A stretch of DNA of 9,624 nucleotides, from positions 1 through 9,624 of the forward strand of contig JAJQAW010000071.1 of assembly GCA_021203585.1 (NCBI GenBank), read 5' to 3'. The position numbers and the translations under genes were made by a program. Position 1 is the stretch's first letter. Every line of letters begins with the position of its first letter. The notes beneath the pieces were generated by a model. The model did no database searches. It saw nothing but the letters and a program-made list of their open reading frames with translations, and had not been told where the DNA came from. This DNA comes from Rikenellaceae bacterium. GTDB lineage: Bacteria > Bacteroidota > Bacteroidia > Bacteroidales > Rikenellaceae. This document shows, piece after piece, positions 1 to 6,577 of this stretch.

Positions 1-156
1 ACCAAAGACACCATCGCCCGTTCCTGGCCCGATAGCCTGGACGATTCTGCAGCCCGGGAAGAGTGGGGTTGGAACCCGAAATGGACCCTCGGAGATACTA
101 CGGAGGATATGTTGTATGTTATCGGAAAAAAACTGGAAAACGGAATACTGCATTGA
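1..156 (+). CDS. C-terminal end of an NAD-dependent epimerase / L-threonine 3-dehydrogenase-like protein (5' truncated by window edge)
   Basis: The window opens in frame 1 with 51 codons closed by TGA at 154-156. The peptide contains ADS-like 'IARSWPDSLDDSAAREEW' followed by GWNPKW and TEDML. This is the conserved C-terminal block (WP.S.DDS.A...W.W.P.......DML) of short-chain epimerase-type L-threonine dehydrogenases, which are common in Bacteroidota and oxidise threonine to 2-amino-3-ketobutyrate. The Rossmann domain and catalytic YxxxK lie outside the window, so substrate cannot be judged; another extended SDR epimerase is possible. A strong terminator follows 27 bases after the stop, so this gene ends its transcript here and is independent of the minus-strand genes that follow. 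Confidence 0.75.
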   Translation, partial: TKDTIARSWPDSLDDSAAREEWGWNPKWTLGDTTEDMLYVIGKKLENGILH

Positions 157-180
157 ATTCCGACAGCCAAAAAATCGGAT

Positions 181-208
181 AAGGCGCAGGCAAAGCCTGC
201 GCTTTTTT
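181..208 (+). terminator. Rho-independent terminator after the epimerase gene
   Basis: GCGCAGGC (184-191), loop AAA and GCCTGCGC (195-202) form a perfect 8-bp GC-rich stem. It is followed directly by six T's (203-208), and the A's before the stem can extend the pairing into the T run. This is a textbook intrinsic terminator for the plus-strand gene ending at 156. Confidence 0.92.
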
Positions 209-381
209 CATCTTTGCAGGTGCTTTGGAGTAGAATATCTTATTGAACCCTCTATTTAAAAAATAGAATAGTACAAATGAAAGTTCTTTTCCTACTACAA
301 ACCCCGTTGCTTAGATAAACTCCGTCCTTTTCAGCGCTTATAATATTCTTGAAAATTCAGCTTTTTTTCCAGGTAATACAG
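209..381. other. AT-rich spacer without a recognisable gene
   Basis: No reading frame of useful length on either strand. The only local structure is a weak A/T hairpin, CTATTT (252-257) with AAATAG (261-266). This spacer separates the terminated plus-strand gene from the minus-strand transcript that begins near 1000 and could include the 3' end of that transcript. No clear terminator for it is visible. Confidence 0.5.
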
Positions 382-507
382 TTACAGAGAAAAACAATGA
401 CGGATTTGGAAACAAATAATAAAAAGCAAATAAATCGGAAGTCCAAGTAAACATACAGTGAGAGAGGTTTTACCTGCTTCCGTAAGAATAGATAACATTC
501 CGCCCAT
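382..507 (-). CDS. Possible 41-residue hydrophobic small protein
   Basis: An ATG at 507-505 opens a 41-codon frame closed by TAA at 384-382. It begins 18 bases after the stop of the lipoprotein gene on the same strand, with a modest TTGGAG about seven bases before the ATG. A second in-frame ATG is at codon 4. Residues 16-33 (LTVCLLGLPIYLLFIICF) are strongly hydrophobic and could form one membrane segment, followed by a short basic, Cys-containing tail. I do not recognise a family. Short ORFs in AT-rich DNA often look hydrophobic by chance, so this may be noise. Its position downstream of the lipoprotein gene is the main argument for it. Confidence 0.25.
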   Translation of the reverse strand: MGGMLSILTEAGKTSLTVCLLGLPIYLLFIICFQIRHCFSL

Positions 508-525
508 AAGCTCCAATTTTATTTC

Positions 526-955
526 TCAATAGGCTTCGATCGGCACTTGGCTGTAAATACTGTTTTCCAGTATTTCAAAATTTACTTCCCGAACCTTACC
601 TGTGGAAGTATCGATGGTCATGGTAATCATTAGTCCTTTTAAAATTTGAGGATCAGTGATTTCGTACACCGGTACATAGGGATCTATGAATTTCCCGGCG
701 TTGGGAATATTTGGCTCCCCGACATCGGGAGTAAAGTGGCCGGGAAGCAAGCTGTTGAGCATGGCCTGTTCGAAATGTTGCGGATCCCCGCTACGAGTAA
801 GCCTGGTCACGAAAGCTTCTTGGGCTTCCTCCAGGGTGAATGCAACGGAAAGCGCGCTGGGCCGTTGTTTCTCGAAACTCTTTTTGTTGCAGGAAGCCAG
901 ACAAGAAAGCACCAGAATTATGGGTAGGAAAATTAAATCATAATGTTTTTTTCAT
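526..955 (-). pseudogene. Small lipoprotein gene with a frameshift in an A7 run directly after the start codon
   Basis: The main frame (stop TGA 528-526) gives about 128 residues from a GTG at 912. That start cuts into a signal sequence, because the peptide begins MLSCLASCNKK, already at a lipobox. Upstream, ATG at 955-953 is followed by seven A's (952-946). Read as written, it stops after five codons (M K K T L, then TGA 940-938). If the run held six A's, the ATG would read MKKHYDLIFLPIILVLSCLASC and join the main frame. This is a complete lipoprotein signal of basic n-region, hydrophobic core and lipobox L19-A20-S21-C22, in a 142-residue protein. The mature part is soluble, has no cysteines or motifs I recognise, and may sit in the periplasm or outer membrane. 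The frameshift could be a real mutation, slippage-based on/off switching, transcriptional slippage, or a homopolymer sequencing error. Confidence 0.6.
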
Positions 956-1214
956 ACCGGCCCTCGAAGGATTAAATGGGTAGGTTCTTCCCCAAGATAA
1001 CCATTTAACCGATCCTGCAAAATAACTTCCGTTTGCCTGTGCATATCTACTGTCGGACCCATAGTTTTTCGGGCCGATCGAAAAGAGGCGATTATCGTTA
1101 TTTCTCCGAATTTTTTTGCAGAGTGTAAACCGCCGAAGGCAGAAAAGCGCCGGAGGGAGCCCGACGATTAGGAAAGCATATCCTGTAGGAAAAAGAACGC
1201 GAATTTTCGTTTCC
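956..1214. other. Spacer between the lipoprotein gene and serB
   Basis: No coding frame is convincing on either strand. Apart from the promoter described at 992-1021, there is only a weak hairpin just after the serB stop on the minus strand, AACG...CGTT followed by TTCTTTTT within 1214-1188. This might act as a poor terminator for serB. Confidence 0.4.
992..1021 (-). promoter_or_regulatory. Possible Bacteroidota-type promoter for the lipoprotein gene
   Basis: On the minus strand TTTG (1021-1018) is followed 18 bases later by TATCTTGG (999-992), one mismatch from the TAnnTTTG -7 consensus, within the usual 17-23 spacing. Transcription would start near 986, giving a leader of about 30 bases before the ATG at 955. 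That supports 955, rather than the GTG at 912, as the ancestral start. Confidence 0.4.
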
Positions 1215-2183
1215 TTAAAACCTATATTCCACCGCGTCGCCTTCGATGTAGGAATCTTTCAGACCGAGGAAGTAGAGGATGCCGTCCAGACCGATTGTTG
1301 AAATCGATTGGGTGGCATTTTCTTTCACTTTGGGTTTAGCATGGAAAGCGATTCCGAGGCCGGCCACGCCGAGTATCGGCAGATCGTTCGCCCCGTCTCC
1401 TACGGCCACACATTGCGAAGTACTGACATTCTCGATCTGCGCCAGCAAACGAAGCAATTCCGCTTTGCGTTTTCCGTCGACGATCTCCCCCAGGTGCCGG
1501 CCGGTCAAGCGGTCCTCTTCCACTTCCAGTTCATTGGCATATACGTAATCGAAGCCGAAACGTTGTTTGAGATAGTTGCCGAAATAGGTGAAACCTCCGG
1601 ATAGGATGGCCGTTTTGAAGCCTACCCGTTTCAGGACGCGCATCAGTCGGTCCACGCCTTCGGTGATGGGCAAATTTCGGGCAATATCCTCCATGACCGA
1701 TACGTCCAGCCCCTTGAGCAGGGCTACCCGTTGCACGAAGCTTTCGGAGAAATCGATCTCCCCGCGCATGGCCGATTCGGTGATGGCACGTACTTGCTCG
1801 CCGACTCCGGCACGCTCGGCCAACTCGTCGATCACTTCGGTTTCGATCAGCGTGGAATCCATATCGAAGCAGATCAGACGCCGGTGGCGCCGGTACATAT
1901 CGTCCTTTTGAAGAGATATGTCGATTCCGCTTTCCGTGGACAGTTGTAAAAACCGTCCCTGCATTTCCGCCCGATCCGTAGGCGTTCCGCGCACCGAAAG
2001 TTCGATGCACGATTTGGCCGCCCGTTCCGTTTCGTCGAGCGGAATACGACCGGTCAACCGGATGATGCTGTCGATATTCAGATGCTGTTCGGAGACAATT
2101 TTGGTGATTTGACCGATTTGTTTGGCTGTAATTTTTCGGCCCAGCACGGTGATGATGTACCGGTTTTTGCCCTGAAGACTCAC
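1215..2183 (-). CDS. serB: Phosphoserine phosphatase, intact second ACT domain and HAD catalytic domain
   Basis: This HAD-family enzyme hydrolyses O-phosphoserine to serine, the last step of serine biosynthesis, in the cytoplasm. The uninterrupted frame from GTG 2183 gives 322 residues. Residues about 1-85 form an ACT-like domain (GKNRYIITVLGRK, LTGRIPLD). The HAD core then follows: motif I FDMDST with nucleophile D107 and acid D109, cap domain with E114, motif II SGGF (S195), and motif III VGDGANDLPIL (D263, D267). All catalytic residues are present. Bacteroidota SerB proteins are usually about 410 residues with two ACT domains. The missing first ACT domain is encoded directly upstream in the same frame but is broken by two stops (see 2184-2459). 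The GTG at 2183 immediately follows the second stop and is only the first possible start, so the start used in the cell is uncertain. The stop is TAA at 1217-1215. Confidence 0.88.
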   Translation of the reverse strand: MSLQGKNRYIITVLGRKITAKQIGQITKIVSEQHLNIDSIIRLTGRIPLDETERAAKSCIELSVRGTPTDRAEMQGRFLQLSTESGIDISLQKDDMYRRHRRLICFDMDSTLIETEVIDELAERAGVGEQVRAITESAMRGEIDFSESFVQRVALLKGLDVSVMEDIARNLPITEGVDRLMRVLKRVGFKTAILSGGFTYFGNYLKQRFGFDYVYANELEVEEDRLTGRHLGEIVDGKRKAELLRLLAQIENVSTSQCVAVGDGANDLPILGVAGLGIAFHAKPKVKENATQSISTIGLDGILYFLGLKDSYIEGDAVEYRF

Positions 2184-2459
2184 TCAGTTCGAATACTCTT
2201 CCGGAGTAATGGGAGTAAAACGGATTTTAACGCCCAATTCATAAGATTTAAAGAGTAAATCCTTCATGATGCTGCCCGATTTTTCCGGCGTGGTCTGAAA
2301 CAGGATTCCCATCGACAGGCTCTGGTGAATGTTGGCCTGCCCGATATCGAGTACAAATGCATCGTAACGGGCCAGAATTTCAGTGAGTTAGGAAGTCACT
2401 CCGGGTTTGTCCTGTCCGGAAATATTGATCTGGATTATTTCAATGGCTCCATCCATCAT
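2184..2459 (-). pseudogene. serB: 5' part of serB encoding the first ACT domain, interrupted by two in-frame stops
   Basis: Reading the serB frame upstream from 2183 gives a clear N-terminal ACT domain starting at tandem ATGs (2459-2457 and 2456-2454). It contains ISGQDKPGVTS, then TAA (2390-2388, codon 24), then LTEILARYDAFVLDIGQ and FTPITPEEYSN, then TGA (2186-2184, codon 92), then VSLQGKNRYI of the intact part. The family normally has Trp where the TGA lies (EEYxxW), so a single TGG to TGA change explains it; one base change could also make the TAA. Without the stops the gene would encode 414 residues, the usual SerB length. The frame and conserved residues are otherwise intact, so decay is recent, or the stops are sequence errors. 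ACT domains in SerB are linked to amino-acid regulation, so a truncated product could be less serine-sensitive. Confidence 0.8.
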
Positions 2460-2484
2460 GGTAAGGTTCAGTTTAATGATGCTG

Positions 2485-2492
2485 CAAAATTA
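2485..2492 (-). promoter_or_regulatory. -7 promoter box upstream of serB
   Basis: TAATTTTG on the minus strand matches the Bacteroidota -7 consensus TAnnTTTG exactly and is followed by CA, as often seen. It lies 25 bases before the tandem ATGs at 2459/2456. No clear -33 TTTG is visible at the expected distance. The placement supports those ATGs as the original serB start and suggests serB can be transcribed separately from prmA. Confidence 0.5.
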
Positions 2493-2563
2493 ACTAAATT
2501 CCGTGAAATGACTGTTCCGACCCACCCGGGTGGAATCCTTTTCCGGAAAACCCCGGTATGGAC

Positions 2564-3412
2564 CTACGCCCCTTTTCTGCATTCCACCAGAGCCCATCCG
2601 TTCTCCAGAGCGCTGTGTACCGGAATCAACCCCAACTCTTCCGCTTTGCGTTGAATGGCCCCCATGTCCACTTCCAAAAAACCGCTGAACAGAATCCGGC
2701 CCCCGGTTTTCAGCACCCGTGCATAATGCATCATATCCGAGAGTAAAATATTGCGGTTGATGTTGGCCAGGATAAAATCGTATTTTTCACCTTTACCCAG
2801 CAACGAAGCATCGCCTTGCTGCACGGTGATCCGGTCCCGTACCCGGTTCAGTTCGATGTTTTCGATGCAGTTTTCATAGGCCCACCGATCGATATCGATG
2901 GCATCCACATGGGCCGCGCCCCGTTGAACGGCCAGAATTGCCAGCACACCCGTACCGCTGCCCATGTCCAATCCATATCGGCCCTTCAGGTCTGCATCCA
3001 GCAACCGGGCCAGGATCAGCGAAGTCGTCGCGTGATGACCGGTACCGAAGGACATTTTGGGCATGATCACCACCTGGTGCGCCACATCTTCTCGCTTTTC
3101 ATGGAACGGGGCATGGATATAGCATCGGTCTTCAATTAAAATGGGTTCGAAATGGGATTCCCAGACGGCATTCCAATTGGTATCGTCGGCAATCACGATC
3201 CGTTCGTAGGGCCTTCCGGTATCCCGCAGGTACTTTTGAATTTCCTCTTCGTACCGTGCGCTTTCGGCTGCCGGAAGATATCCGCTAATACTCTGATCGA
3301 CCGTAGAATATTCCGAAAAACTTTCGAATCCTAAATCCGCCAGTTCGGCCACCATGATTTCCGAGGACTCCTCATCCGGAATGCAGGAAATCTTATATTC
3401 CATGTATTTCAT
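2564..3412 (-). CDS. prmA: Ribosomal protein L11 methyltransferase
   Basis: This cytoplasmic class I SAM-dependent methyltransferase methylates ribosomal protein L11 on lysines and the N-terminus. The 282 residues have an N-terminal L11-recognition domain (about 1-95) and a Rossmann methyltransferase domain. The PrmA signature MSFGTGHHATT is at about 120-130. SAM motif I LDMGSGTGVLAILA is at 148-161, the acidic motif II DAIDID at 170-175, and ILANINRNIL (214-223) occupies the usual NI..N.L position. Length is normal for Bacteroidota. Two in-frame ATGs (codons 1 and 4) could serve as start; the first is taken. It sits 104 bases upstream of the old serB start on the same strand, but serB has its own promoter-like box in that gap. 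No promoter is obvious in front of prmA. Confidence 0.95.
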   Translation of the reverse strand: MKYMEYKISCIPDEESSEIMVAELADLGFESFSEYSTVDQSISGYLPAAESARYEEEIQKYLRDTGRPYERIVIADDTNWNAVWESHFEPILIEDRCYIHAPFHEKREDVAHQVVIMPKMSFGTGHHATTSLILARLLDADLKGRYGLDMGSGTGVLAILAVQRGAAHVDAIDIDRWAYENCIENIELNRVRDRITVQQGDASLLGKGEKYDFILANINRNILLSDMMHYARVLKTGGRILFSGFLEVDMGAIQRKAEELGLIPVHSALENGWALVECRKGA

Positions 3413-3653
3413 AACTTCGTTTTACTGTTTTTTCAGGGATTGGCCGACCGAATACTGTCCTCGCCCTGCGGCAAGAGACTCTTTGGTTTCTCGGCAAGCC
3501 CCTGCGGCGGTTCGGAGCCGCCTTCTTTCACCGCCGGCCGGCCGGGCAATTACGACCGTAGGGGATGCATCCTATCTTCGCAGTGTGCCGCAGGAATCAA
3601 CTCAAATCGGCTGCTGCGGATACCTACCGCGCCGCACCGAGCCGGTTTATCCG
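3413..3653. other. GC-rich non-coding spacer with hairpins
   Basis: These 241 bases lie between two minus-strand genes and hold no credible frame. They contain GGCGG (3506-3510) and CCGCC (3518-3522) around a seven-base loop that can add two more pairs. A perfect 12-base palindrome CCGGCCGGCCGG lies at 3534-3545, and the heptamer CTTGCCG occurs twice on the minus strand. No T run follows the hairpins in the minus direction, so a classical terminator for the peptidase gene is not evident. They may still attenuate transcription into prmA. Confidence 0.45.
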
Positions 3654-4979
3654 TTATTGTTCCAGCCACCGGTCGATCAATTCCCACACCCGGGCCTGTT
3701 GTTCCTCCGAGAGGGTAGCGATCCGGGCGCGGTGGCTGCCTCCCTGCTGAACCATCAGGGTCATGTTTTCTTTGTTGCGGAACAATTTTTTGTCTACCGA
3801 CACGGCATTCCAGGGATCGAATTCTCCATTGACGGCGATCATTTTCGGATCGTTTTTCTTGAGATACCGGTAGATATCTTTATGGACACGGTGAGAGAAC
3901 TTGTAGTGCCTAGCCTCTTCCGGAAGCATGTATTTGTGCAGGTATCCCTTGGCGTTGGGGATGGTCAACAATCCCTTGAAGGGTTTGGTATCGTATCCGT
4001 AATAGCCCAGTTCACGGGCTGCCTGTACGAAAAAAGAGGGTTCGCTGACGATGGAAAAATATTCCGGTCCGGCTATGGCCAACAGTTGGTCCGCCATCTT
4101 CCGGGCATCGGATCCGGGTGCGGGGATTTCTTCAACCGGCGCTCCCCATTGCCAAAAGACGAACGGGTATTCCAGAATGCACATATCGTAAAGCTCGTGA
4201 ATCGGCATGCGGAAGGTAAGCTTTTCCTCGCTGCAATACTTTTCAAACAACGGTTGTATTTCCTCCCGTCTTTCCAGTAGATCCCGTTGAAAAGCCAGTA
4301 TGGCAGCGCGGTCCTCAGCGGTTCCGCAATTTTCCAGAAAGGGTTCATGGCGTCCGTCTTCTACTCCGAAGCAGACCGGAGCGACGTACGGTACGTATAT
4401 GTCTACTTCCTCGGGGTAATAAGCGGCATACATGATGGTGGTCTGCCCTCCTTTGCTGATGCCGATGGCGATCCATTTTCCCGGATAAAGGCTCTTCATC
4501 GCCCGGTTAATCCGGTGAAGATCGCCCATGGAGTTGGCTACGGTCAAATAATCCCAATCGCGGGGTTCCGGCGTCGATTTCTCGAAAAAACGGTGCTCGG
4601 CTACAATGATATTGGCGTTGTACCGTTCGGCCAATTCATTGGTAAACGCGGCCCGGGCTGCATAGCTTCCGCGATAACCCTCCGTAACAAAGATCACCGG
4701 ACGGTCATATCCCCGGTGCAGGACGTAAAACCGCTGCTGGAAATGACCTGCTCCGGGATTTTCATGATCCAGCGGCTGCAGATACATCACTTCCAGTTTA
4801 TGGTCGAATACCGAAGATTCCAATTCGCTCACGGCTGCGACACCCTCGATTTGCCGGATAGTTTCCTGCAGGCTTCCGCCAAGAGAGGTCTGCAACCCGT
4901 TGCTTTGGGCCTGTATGAGCTGTAAAAGAGGAAGATACAGCGTTAGCAGAGCCAGAAACAACTTAAAATATCTGTTCAT
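3654..4979 (-). CDS. Secreted S28/S37-type serine exopeptidase (tripeptidyl aminopeptidase-like)
   Basis: The 441-residue protein has a Sec signal peptide: basic MNRYFK, a hydrophobic core at about 7-22, and cleavage near AQ-S at 24-26. The mature part is an alpha/beta-hydrolase of the prolyl/tripeptidyl aminopeptidase type, which removes N-terminal peptides from extracytoplasmic polypeptides. The nucleophile is S175 in GISKGGQT (GxSxGG). D388 in NGEFDPWNAV and H416 in GGSHRARI complete a plausible triad, and VAEHRFF (127-132) and VTEGYR (98-103) are typical of the group. An in-frame ATG nine codons upstream (5006) is rejected as the start. It would lie inside the -7 box at 5004-5011 and would bury the signal peptide behind a polar extension. 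No Cys lipobox is seen, so the product is probably periplasmic or secreted. Whether S28 or S37 is the better family is uncertain. Confidence 0.82.
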   Translation of the reverse strand: MNRYFKLFLALLTLYLPLLQLIQAQSNGLQTSLGGSLQETIRQIEGVAAVSELESSVFDHKLEVMYLQPLDHENPGAGHFQQRFYVLHRGYDRPVIFVTEGYRGSYAARAAFTNELAERYNANIIVAEHRFFEKSTPEPRDWDYLTVANSMGDLHRINRAMKSLYPGKWIAIGISKGGQTTIMYAAYYPEEVDIYVPYVAPVCFGVEDGRHEPFLENCGTAEDRAAILAFQRDLLERREEIQPLFEKYCSEEKLTFRMPIHELYDMCILEYPFVFWQWGAPVEEIPAPGSDARKMADQLLAIAGPEYFSIVSEPSFFVQAARELGYYGYDTKPFKGLLTIPNAKGYLHKYMLPEEARHYKFSHRVHKDIYRYLKKNDPKMIAVNGEFDPWNAVSVDKKLFRNKENMTLMVQQGGSHRARIATLSEEQQARVWELIDRWLEQ

Positions 4980-4989
4980 AGGCTGCGTT

Positions 4990-5024
4990 TTTGGTTCTGC
5001 ATACAAAGATAATCCTTAATTTTA
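4990..5024 (+). promoter_or_regulatory. Possible xerD promoter
   Basis: TTTG (4990-4993) and TAATTTTA (5017-5024, one mismatch from TAnnTTTG) are 23 bases apart, at the upper end of the usual spacing. Transcription would start about five bases further on, at or next to the GTG start codon at 5029. This would give a leaderless or nearly leaderless mRNA. Confidence 0.3.
5004..5011 (-). promoter_or_regulatory. -7 promoter box for the peptidase gene
   Basis: TATCTTTG on the minus strand is an exact TAnnTTTG match. A transcript starting around 4998 would have a leader of about 20 bases before ATG 4979. No good -33 box is seen. It lies only five bases from the proposed -7 box of the divergent xerD promoter. 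Confidence 0.55.
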
Positions 5025-5028
5025 CAGG

Positions 5029-5958
5029 GTGAAGGATTGGAGCATTTATTTCGAGGATTACTTGGCATTCCTGAAACTGGAAAAAAACCTGGCGGAGAAT
5101 ACGGCTCGGGCCTATTTGCACGATGTACGGCTGTTCCGGGAATTCATCGTTGCCGAGTTCGGTTTGTTGCCGGAAGAGATCGAGATGAAACATATCGAGG
5201 CTTTCCTAGCCCATCTCCATGACCGCGGGCATCGTCGGGCTACAACGGCCCGGATGCTGAGCGGAGTTCGCAGTTTTTACCAGTTTTTGCTGATCCGGGA
5301 CCGCGTGGAACGATCACCGGCCGAGTTGATCGAAAACCCGAAAATAAGCCGGAAATTACCCGTGGTGCTGACGGTCGATGAAATTGGTCGAATTCTGGAG
5401 ACTTTCGATCTGAGCACACCGCAAGGACACCGCAACAAAGCGATGATCGAAACCCTCTACAGCTGCGGGGTGCGAGTGACGGAATTGGTCGGTTTGCGAC
5501 TCAACGATCTGTTTTTCGACGACGGATTTCTGCGGGTGACCGGTAAAGGAGACAAACAACGCCTGGTGCCGGTGAGCCGCCAAGCCGTCCGGCAAATCAA
5601 CCTCTATCTGGATCAACGGAAAGAACTTCCACAGGACCCTAAACACAAAGATATTCTGTTTCTCAACCACAAAGGAAGCCAACTTTCCCGGGTGATGGTT
5701 TTCTTGATCATTAAAGAGGCGGTCCGGGCGGCGGGAATTTCCAAAGAAGTCAGTCCGCACACCTTTCGCCATTCGTTTGCCACTCACCTGGTTCAAGGGG
5801 GCGCGGATATCCGTGTAGTTCAGGAAATGCTCGGGCACGAATCCATTGCCACTACAGAGATTTACACCCATCTGAATAAAGAATTCTTGAAAAATTCGTT
5901 GCGAAATCATCCGCTGGCCGATTGGGAATGGAATCCTGAACCGGAAACAGGCGAATGA
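5029..5958 (+). CDS. xerD: Tyrosine site-specific recombinase, XerD type
   Basis: Cytoplasmic recombinase that, with a partner Xer protein, resolves chromosome dimers at dif during division. The 309 residues comprise an N-terminal SAM-like core-binding domain (about 1-95) and a C-terminal catalytic domain (about 112-295). All six catalytic positions are visible: R149 in SCGVRVTEL, K173 in TGKGDK, H244 and R247 in PHTFRHSFATHL, H270 in LGHESIATT, and nucleophile Y279 in IYTH. The length, and the absence of nearby att sites or phage genes, fit a housekeeping XerC/D rather than an integron or phage integrase. XerD versus XerC cannot be settled from one copy. The GTG start is fixed by an in-frame TAA at 5017-5019 with no other start between. 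The TGA stop (5956-5958) lies inside the terminator stem. Confidence 0.9.
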   Translation: MKDWSIYFEDYLAFLKLEKNLAENTARAYLHDVRLFREFIVAEFGLLPEEIEMKHIEAFLAHLHDRGHRRATTARMLSGVRSFYQFLLIRDRVERSPAELIENPKISRKLPVVLTVDEIGRILETFDLSTPQGHRNKAMIETLYSCGVRVTELVGLRLNDLFFDDGFLRVTGKGDKQRLVPVSRQAVRQINLYLDQRKELPQDPKHKDILFLNHKGSQLSRVMVFLIIKEAVRAAGISKEVSPHTFRHSFATHLVQGGADIRVVQEMLGHESIATTEIYTHLNKEFLKNSLRNHPLADWEWNPEPETGE

Positions 5959-5979
5959 AACCATTCGCCTGTTCTTATT
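5946..5979. terminator. Bidirectional terminator between convergent xerD and the rnf operon
   Basis: AACAGGCGAATG (5946-5957), loop AAAC and CATTCGCCTGTT (5962-5973) form a perfect 12-bp stem. On the plus strand a T-rich but interrupted tract (CTTATTCCCTATTCTTTTTAT) follows. On the minus strand only two T's follow the stem. The left arm contains the last codons of xerD and most of its stop codon. It probably ends xerD transcription and may also limit rnf transcripts that pass 6003. Confidence 0.8.
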
Positions 5980-6002
5980 CCCTATTCTTTTTATCATTTT
6001 CG

Positions 6003-6575
6003 TTACATCAAACCGGAGAAGCCCATAAAAGCCATCGCCAAAATACCGGCCGTGATCAGGGCGATGGGTACCCCTTTGAAGGCTTTGGGTACATCTTCCA
6101 ATTCCAGGCGTTCCCGCATTCCGGCAAACAGGACCAAGGCCAGGGAAAAACCGATGGCCGAAGAGATGGAAAATACCACGGAATGAACCAGATTATAATC
6201 TTTGGTCACCAGTGAAATCGCCACTCCCAAAACGGCGCAGTTCGTAGTGATCAGGGGCAGGAATACACCGAGAGCCTGATACAGCGCCGGGCTGATTTTT
6301 TTCAGGATGATTTCCACCATCTGTACCAAAGCGGCGATGACCAGGATAAAAACAATGGTTTGCATGTAGCCGATGTGCAGGGGTTCCAGCACGCCGTATT
6401 GGAGTAACCAGGCTACGATCGAGGCGATCAGCATCACAAAAGTAACGGCGGCTCCCATGCCCAGCGAAGTATTCACCTTGTTCGATACCCCCAGGAAAGG
6501 ACAGATTCCGAGGAACTGGGCCAATACGATATTATTGACGAAGATCGCGACGACGATGATTTTAACGATTTCCAT
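6003..6575 (-). CDS. rnfA: Ion-translocating ferredoxin:NAD+ oxidoreductase, membrane subunit A
   Basis: RnfA is an inner-membrane subunit of the Rnf complex, which couples electron flow between reduced ferredoxin and NAD+ to Na+ or H+ pumping. The 190-residue protein has six predicted membrane segments (about 5-27, 38-60, 68-88, 99-121, 128-151, 168-188). It has the two family cysteines, C25 in LGICPFLG and C113 in TNCAVLG. With the matching pair in RnfE, these bind the intramembrane [2Fe-2S] cluster in this family. It is the last gene of rnfDGEA, starting two bases after the rnfE stop, which implies translational coupling. Length and sequence are ordinary for Bacteroidota. Confidence 0.95.
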   Translation of the reverse strand: MEIVKIIVVAIFVNNIVLAQFLGICPFLGVSNKVNTSLGMGAAVTFVMLIASIVAWLLQYGVLEPLHIGYMQTIVFILVIAALVQMVEIILKKISPALYQALGVFLPLITTNCAVLGVAISLVTKDYNLVHSVVFSISSAIGFSLALVLFAGMRERLELEDVPKAFKGVPIALITAGILAMAFMGFSGLM

Positions 6576-6577
6576 AC

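Noticed and set aside
2184..2186. TGA at a conserved Trp position in serB as a sign of a UGA=Trp genetic code
   Set aside because: xerD, the epimerase fragment and the lipoprotein frame all end normally at TGA, Trp is written TGG elsewhere, and serB also has a TAA in the same domain. Recoding would not explain both stops.
3354..4280. Long plus-strand open frame opposite prmA and the peptidase gene
   Set aside because: It runs antisense to two well-identified genes, crosses their spacer, and shows no domain. It is a shadow of their codon usage.
4980..5006. Upstream ATG at 5006 as the start of the peptidase
   Set aside because: It lies inside the TATCTTTG promoter box and adds nine polar residues in front of an otherwise canonical signal peptide starting at 4979.
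5029..5958. xerD as the integrase of a mobile element
   Set aside because: No flanking tRNA, direct repeats, phage or conjugation genes are visible, and size and motifs fit a housekeeping Xer recombinase.
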